DNA of 6,968 bases from Lentzea sp. (GTDB lineage Bacteria; Actinomycetota; Actinomycetes; Mycobacteriales; Pseudonocardiaceae). The DNA lies in contig JASLAV010001147.1 in NCBI GenBank assembly GCA_030146905.1, positions 1 through 6,968 on the forward strand, read 5' to 3'. Made by a program: the position numbers and the translations under genes. A model generated the notes under the pieces. It was not told the DNA's origin. It saw only the letters and a list, made by a program, of their open reading frames with translations, and made no database searches. Shown in pieces: positions 5,862 through 6,968 of the stretch. Positions within the stretch are counted from its first letter, which is position 1; each line of letters opens with the position of its first letter.

Positions 5862-5889
5862 GCGCGGCGGGACAATTGTCCCGCCGCGC
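5862..5889. terminator. Perfect 28-bp palindrome after EF-Tu
   Basis: GCGCGGCGGGACA (5862-5874) is followed across a central AATT by its exact reverse complement, giving 14 paired positions without mismatch, 43 bp after the EF-Tu stop. As RNA it would form a very stable GC-rich stem, suitable for a T-tract-less intrinsic terminator of EF-Tu. Perfect symmetry without a loop would also suit a dimeric DNA-binding protein. CGCCGC at 5849-5854 can pair with GCGGCG at 5864-5869, an alternative fold that excludes the long stem. Confidence 0.7.
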
Positions 5890-5894
5890 CTCAT

Positions 5895-5906
5895 GCTTCG
5901 CGAAGC
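5895..5906. repeat. Second palindrome GCTTCGCGAAGC
   Basis: A perfect 12-bp palindrome 5 bp after the 28-bp palindrome. It may be a companion hairpin of a composite terminator or an independent operator. It lies upstream of the vWA gene promoter candidate. Confidence 0.4.
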
Positions 5907-5976
5907 GCGCACCGCTCTTGCATTGCCCGGAGTACACCAGCAGGACAGCAAGCCGTTCCAGAAATCAAAATGGCTT

Positions 5977-6005
5977 TTGTCAACCGTGCGGAAACTGGAC
6001 ATAAA
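5977..6005 (+). promoter_or_regulatory. Candidate promoter of the vWA-protein gene
   Basis: TTGTCA (5977-5982) matches five of six -35 bases, and CATAAA (6000-6005) matches four of six -10 bases, with a 17-nt spacer. Transcription would start near 6012 and give a leader of about 80 nt. The surrounding 5920-6060 is clearly less GC-rich than the genes on either side. No gene was recognised in 5819-6092. Confidence 0.45.
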
Positions 6006-6092
6006 CAGGCCAAAACCAGTACATCCATCGAACGCTCTCCCTCAAACGACTAACGTGCGGCCACAGCAAAGACCCGCCGCCAGGGGGAATCG

Positions 6093-6968
6093 TTGTCCAA
6101 GCCGCAAAGGGGCGTGTTCGCCCTCTTTTCAGCGGTGCTCGCCACCACGATGCTGATGAGTCCGGCCGTTGCAGATGTGGCCAACCCGCCGTGGCCATCA
6201 AAGTGCCCTCTCAAAGTGGGTCTGCTCGTCGATCAGTCCGACTCGATGGCTGACCGGTTCTCCGACGTCCGCGAGGCGACGAGCAATGTCGTGGACGCGT
6301 TGCGAGACAAGCCTTCCGAGGTATCGCTCGTCGGGTTCGGCACGATCGCGAAGGTGTTCGACTCGGCGGTACCGGTGATGAACGATGACGACCGGCACCG
6401 GCTGAAGGACGAGATCGACCAGCTCGACACCGGTACTGGCGTCGGCGGGGCGACGAACTGGCAGGCCGCGCTCGCCGCAGTGCAACCGCTCGGTCTCGAC
6501 GTAGTCGTTCTGATCACCGACGGTCAGCCCACCACGTACGGCGATCCGGCCCAAGACGACCGCGAACACGCGCTCTCGCATGCCACCGCCGCGGCGGACG
6601 CGCTCAAGTCCACCGGTACGCGGGTCGTCGCCGTGGGCATCGAACTAGACGCCGGCGCCGCCACCAATCTCGCAGCGGTCACCGGCCCAACCGAGGGCCA
6701 CGACTACTTCGCCAGTGACACCAAGGGTTTGCTGCGCCAGCTCTACAGCATCGTCGCAAGCGCGTGCGGCGTCGCCCCAGACGCTCTCCCCAGGCCGGAA
6801 CCCGCACAGTTCCCGTGGAAGGACGTCCTGCTCTACGCAGGTGCCGCCCTGCTCTCCATCGCTCTGGCCGGGCTGTTCCTCCACCTGAGGCGACGCACAC
6901 CTCGAGTCCAGCCGACGGTTCCGCACCAGCCGCCGAAGGTCGTCGGCCCCACGCTCGCCCATGACGAC
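6093..6968 (+). CDS. Membrane-anchored vWA-domain protein with signal peptide (3' end outside window)
   Basis: The frame is open from TTG 6093 to the last base (292 residues, no stop seen). AGGGGG (6082-6087) stands 5 nt before the TTG, and the protein then begins with a signal peptide: a short basic start, FALFSAVLATTMLM, and SPAVA-D as cleavage site after residue 27. A von Willebrand factor A domain follows (about 39-222) with all metal-site (MIDAS) residues: D47-x-S49-x-S51, Thr121 in GGATNW and Asp143 in LITDGQPT. Cys38 and Cys225 flank the domain and are the only cysteines visible. A transmembrane helix (about 244-264) is followed by RRR and a Pro-rich cytoplasmic start. The domain therefore faces the outside as a type I anchored, metal-dependent ligand binder. 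Ligand and tail function are unknown. It is separated from EF-Tu by a terminator and its own candidate promoter, so the two are probably not an operon. Confidence 0.87.
   Translation, partial: MSKPQRGVFALFSAVLATTMLMSPAVADVANPPWPSKCPLKVGLLVDQSDSMADRFSDVREATSNVVDALRDKPSEVSLVGFGTIAKVFDSAVPVMNDDDRHRLKDEIDQLDTGTGVGGATNWQAALAAVQPLGLDVVVLITDGQPTTYGDPAQDDREHALSHATAAADALKSTGTRVVAVGIELDAGAATNLAAVTGPTEGHDYFASDTKGLLRQLYSIVASACGVAPDALPRPEPAQFPWKDVLLYAGAALLSIALAGLFLHLRRRTPRVQPTVPHQPPKVVGPTLAHDD

Noticed and set aside
5842..6156. Small open frames in the EF-Tu to vWA gap
   Set aside because: They run through the palindromes and into the vWA signal peptide in other frames, with no ribosome binding site or protein-like composition.
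1..6968. CRISPR arrays, tRNA/rRNA genes, insertion sequences, attachment sites
   Set aside because: No regularly spaced repeats, cloverleaf with CCA-like end, transposase/integrase motifs or flanking direct repeats were seen.

Overview
This is a high-GC window with genes on both strands. Its gene set points to a filamentous actinomycete: tandem natural-product-type glycosyltransferases, a stand-alone RsbW/RsbV-like pair, an orphan second EF-Tu, frequent GTG/TTG starts, a leaderless regulator and a rare TTA codon. A member of the Pseudonocardiales (Amycolatopsis/Saccharothrix/Lentzea type) is my best guess, but it rests on style and not on a database match.

Layout. (1) Positions 1-1443, plus strand: the C-terminal end of one GT-B glycosyltransferase, then a complete second one (384 aa) with a TTA leucine codon close to its start. 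(2) Positions 1464-3481, minus strand, read right to left: a shortened FAD-linked (BBE/PCMH-type) oxidase, a small GHKL ATPase of the anti-sigma-factor type and a STAS-domain anti-sigma-factor antagonist. A strong inverted repeat separates this block from the convergent glycosyltransferases. (3) Positions 3552-4424, plus strand: a LysR-type regulator divergent from the oxidase. Its start codon lies 8 nt behind a perfect TATAAT and inside a T-N11-A dyad. (4) Positions 4634-5818: a complete but divergent EF-Tu standing alone, not in a str operon. (5) Positions 5862-5889: a perfect 28-bp palindrome after EF-Tu. (6) Positions 6093 to the end: the start of a secreted/membrane-anchored vWA-domain protein with a TTG start and strong Shine-Dalgarno, running off the window.

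The most interesting object is the EF-Tu. GTPase motifs G1-G4 and the switch histidine are present. At three positions where changes in E. coli EF-Tu give resistance to different EF-Tu-targeting antibiotics, it departs from the usual residue: Q124 is Arg (kirromycin class), R230 is Ala (pulvomycin) and G275 is Ala (GE2270A). I infer a target-replacement self-resistance factor. With two glycosyltransferases nearby, the window may be the edge of a gene cluster for a glycosylated EF-Tu inhibitor; this is a hypothesis.

A second theme is partial decay or specialisation. The oxidase lacks the conserved block between two VVTA segments, as if deleted between direct repeats. The ATPase has His in place of the N-box Asn, and the STAS protein has Gly in place of the usual Asp before its phospho-acceptor Ser. 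No tRNA, rRNA, CRISPR array, transposase or integrase was seen.
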